From: Bacteroidales bacterium
GTDB taxonomy: Bacteria > Bacteroidota > Bacteroidia > Bacteroidales > GCA-2748055
NCBI GenBank assembly: GCA_023135025.1
Contig: JAGLTY010000133.1
Location: 1-6,372 of the forward strand
DNA length: 6,372 nucleotides
Direction: 5' to 3'
Shown here: piece by piece, positions 5,983 to 6,372 of the stretch
How positions within the stretch are numbered: position 1 is the first letter of the stretch
How the letters are laid out: the number at the start of each line of letters is the position of its first letter
Translations under genes and position numbers: made by a program
Notes under the pieces: generated by a model
What the model saw: the letters and a program-made list of their open reading frames with translations, nothing else
Databases searched by the model: none
What the model was told of the DNA's origin: nothing

Positions 5983-6243
5983 TTAATTATTTACATCTGT
6001 TGAAAAGTCGCAAAAGAACTCGCTCAATGACACCTTATAATAATCCAGTGCTTTAAAAAGGGTTGTGATATTGTAGTTGCCGCCATTCTCTAATTTCATG
6101 TAGGTCAACCGGAACAACCCCATTTTTTTAGCGGTGTCATTTATGGTCATATGGTTTGCCTTCCTGCGATCTTTCAGATTGTTTCCGATCTCTTTCAGCA
6201 GCGATGAATGTTCTGGAAATATGTTCTTTGATCCCATATCCAT
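5983..6243 (-). CDS. XRE-family helix-turn-helix transcriptional regulator
   Basis: An 86-residue protein that is almost entirely one Cro/C1-type helix-turn-helix domain. The pattern runs from IGNNLKDRRKANHMT (19-33) through DTAKKMGLFRLTYMKLENGG (36-55), holding the turn and recognition helix, to NITTLFKALDYYKVSLSEFF (58-77), the usual end of the domain. There is no ligand or protease domain, so it resembles short repressors of phage, integrative element and toxin-antitoxin modules. It is first in a minus-strand pair with the DRHyd-domain gene and divergent from the gene at 6347. Two matching inverted repeats in the divergent region overlap both predicted promoters and are its likely operators, predicting autorepression. 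The start may be ATG 6243 or ATG 6237, and the transcript would have a very short leader. Family call secure; role inferred. Confidence 0.85.
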   Translation of the reverse strand: MDMGSKNIFPEHSSLLKEIGNNLKDRRKANHMTINDTAKKMGLFRLTYMKLENGGNYNITTLFKALDYYKVSLSEFFCDFSTDVNN

Positions 6244-6252
6244 TTGTTTGTG

Positions 6253-6283
6253 AAAATCTAAAAAAGTCTACGATAATAGACAA
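6253..6283 (-). promoter_or_regulatory. Predicted promoter of the XRE-effector operon
   Basis: On the minus strand TTG (6283-6281), a 20-base spacer and TAGATTTT (6260-6253) approximate the Bacteroidetes -33/-7 pattern, with the final G of TAnnTTTG replaced. The -7 element ends 9 bases before ATG 6243. Operator 1 fills most of the spacer, so a bound repressor would block it. Confidence 0.45.
6266..6281. promoter_or_regulatory. Operator 1, inverted repeat GTCTA-N6-TAGAC
   Basis: GTCTACGATAATAGAC has perfect 5-base arms around a 6-base centre. It shares TCTA-N6-TAGA and further centre bases with operator 2 (12 of the 16 positions agree by eye, or more). It sits between the -33 and -7 elements of the minus-strand promoter. 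Likely bound by the XRE protein. Confidence 0.6.
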
Positions 6284-6285
6284 CA

Positions 6286-6315
6286 TTTGTTGCCTTTTTA
6301 CGTAAAATATCTATG
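6286..6315 (+). promoter_or_regulatory. Predicted promoter of the divergent gene
   Basis: TTTG (6286-6289), an 18-base spacer and TATCTATG (6308-6315, one mismatch to TAnnTTTG) fit the Bacteroidetes promoter pattern. Transcription would start near 6320, leaving a leader of roughly 25 bases before ATG 6347. Operator 2 overlaps the -7 element and the start point. Confidence 0.45.
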
Positions 6316-6324
6316 AAGATAGAC
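6309..6324. promoter_or_regulatory. Operator 2, inverted repeat TCTA-N6-TAGA
   Basis: ATCTATGAAGATAGAC carries the same TCTA-N6-TAGA arms as operator 1, with an inner extension TCTAT-GAAG-ATAGA. The centres of the two operators are 43 bases apart, about four helical turns, so two bound dimers would face the same side. It covers the -7 region of the plus-strand promoter. Confidence 0.6.
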
Positions 6325-6346
6325 ATTAACCAATACATCAAATACC

Positions 6347-6372
6347 ATGAGTAAATTCGCACTATACCAAAG
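6347..6372 (+). CDS. Start of an unidentified divergent gene (cut by window edge)
   Basis: ATG 6347 opens a frame reading MSKFALYQ before the window ends; the nearest upstream in-frame codon that stops is TAG at 6320. A promoter-like pair lies at the right distance and an operator overlaps it, which supports a real start. Eight residues are too few to name a family. The position in a divergent pair with an XRE repressor suggests an element function such as integration, DNA binding or mobilization. Confidence 0.5.

Overview
The window looks like a piece of a Bacteroidetes (Bacteroidota) chromosome carrying the left end of an integrated mobile element. The lineage call rests on a PriA and a heptose-kinase homologue of Bacteroidetes type, on promoter elements of the form TAnnTTTG (1686-1693 before the kinase, 2726-2733 before the tRNA), and on the lack of Shine-Dalgarno sequences before the core genes. 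The order within the phylum cannot be read from this sequence.

Left part (1-2817, core chromosome, moderately GC-rich): the C-terminal two thirds of the primosomal helicase PriA, then a stand-alone D-glycero-D-manno-heptose-7-phosphate kinase (ADP-heptose pathway, PfkB fold), then tRNA-Pro(CGG). A strong intrinsic terminator follows the tRNA at once. All are on the + strand.

Right part (about 2818-6372, visibly more AT-rich, accessory): about 680 bases with no convincing long gene but many short direct and inverted repeats; then a gene resembling rolling-circle replication initiators of the Rep_trans type, preceded by a possible origin and an overlapping 18-codon leader ORF; then two palindromes between convergent genes; then a minus-strand pair made of an XRE-type repressor and a protein joining an unknown N-terminal region, a probable winged helix and a C-terminal nucleoside-deoxyribosyltransferase-like (DRHyd/NDT) domain. 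A divergent gene starts at 6347 and runs off the window.

Working picture (inference): a replicating integrative element sits in the 3' end of tRNA-Pro. Rep would act on an origin near its own gene. The XRE protein would control its own operon and the divergent gene through two matching operators (TCTA-N6-TAGA) that overlap both predicted promoters. The wHTH-DRHyd protein is the most likely cargo or defence effector, as this enzyme superfamily includes proteins that cleave the N-glycosidic bond of nucleotides. No integrase and no right attachment site are visible, so the type of element (integrative mobilizable element, plasmid-like element or inovirus-like prophage) stays open.
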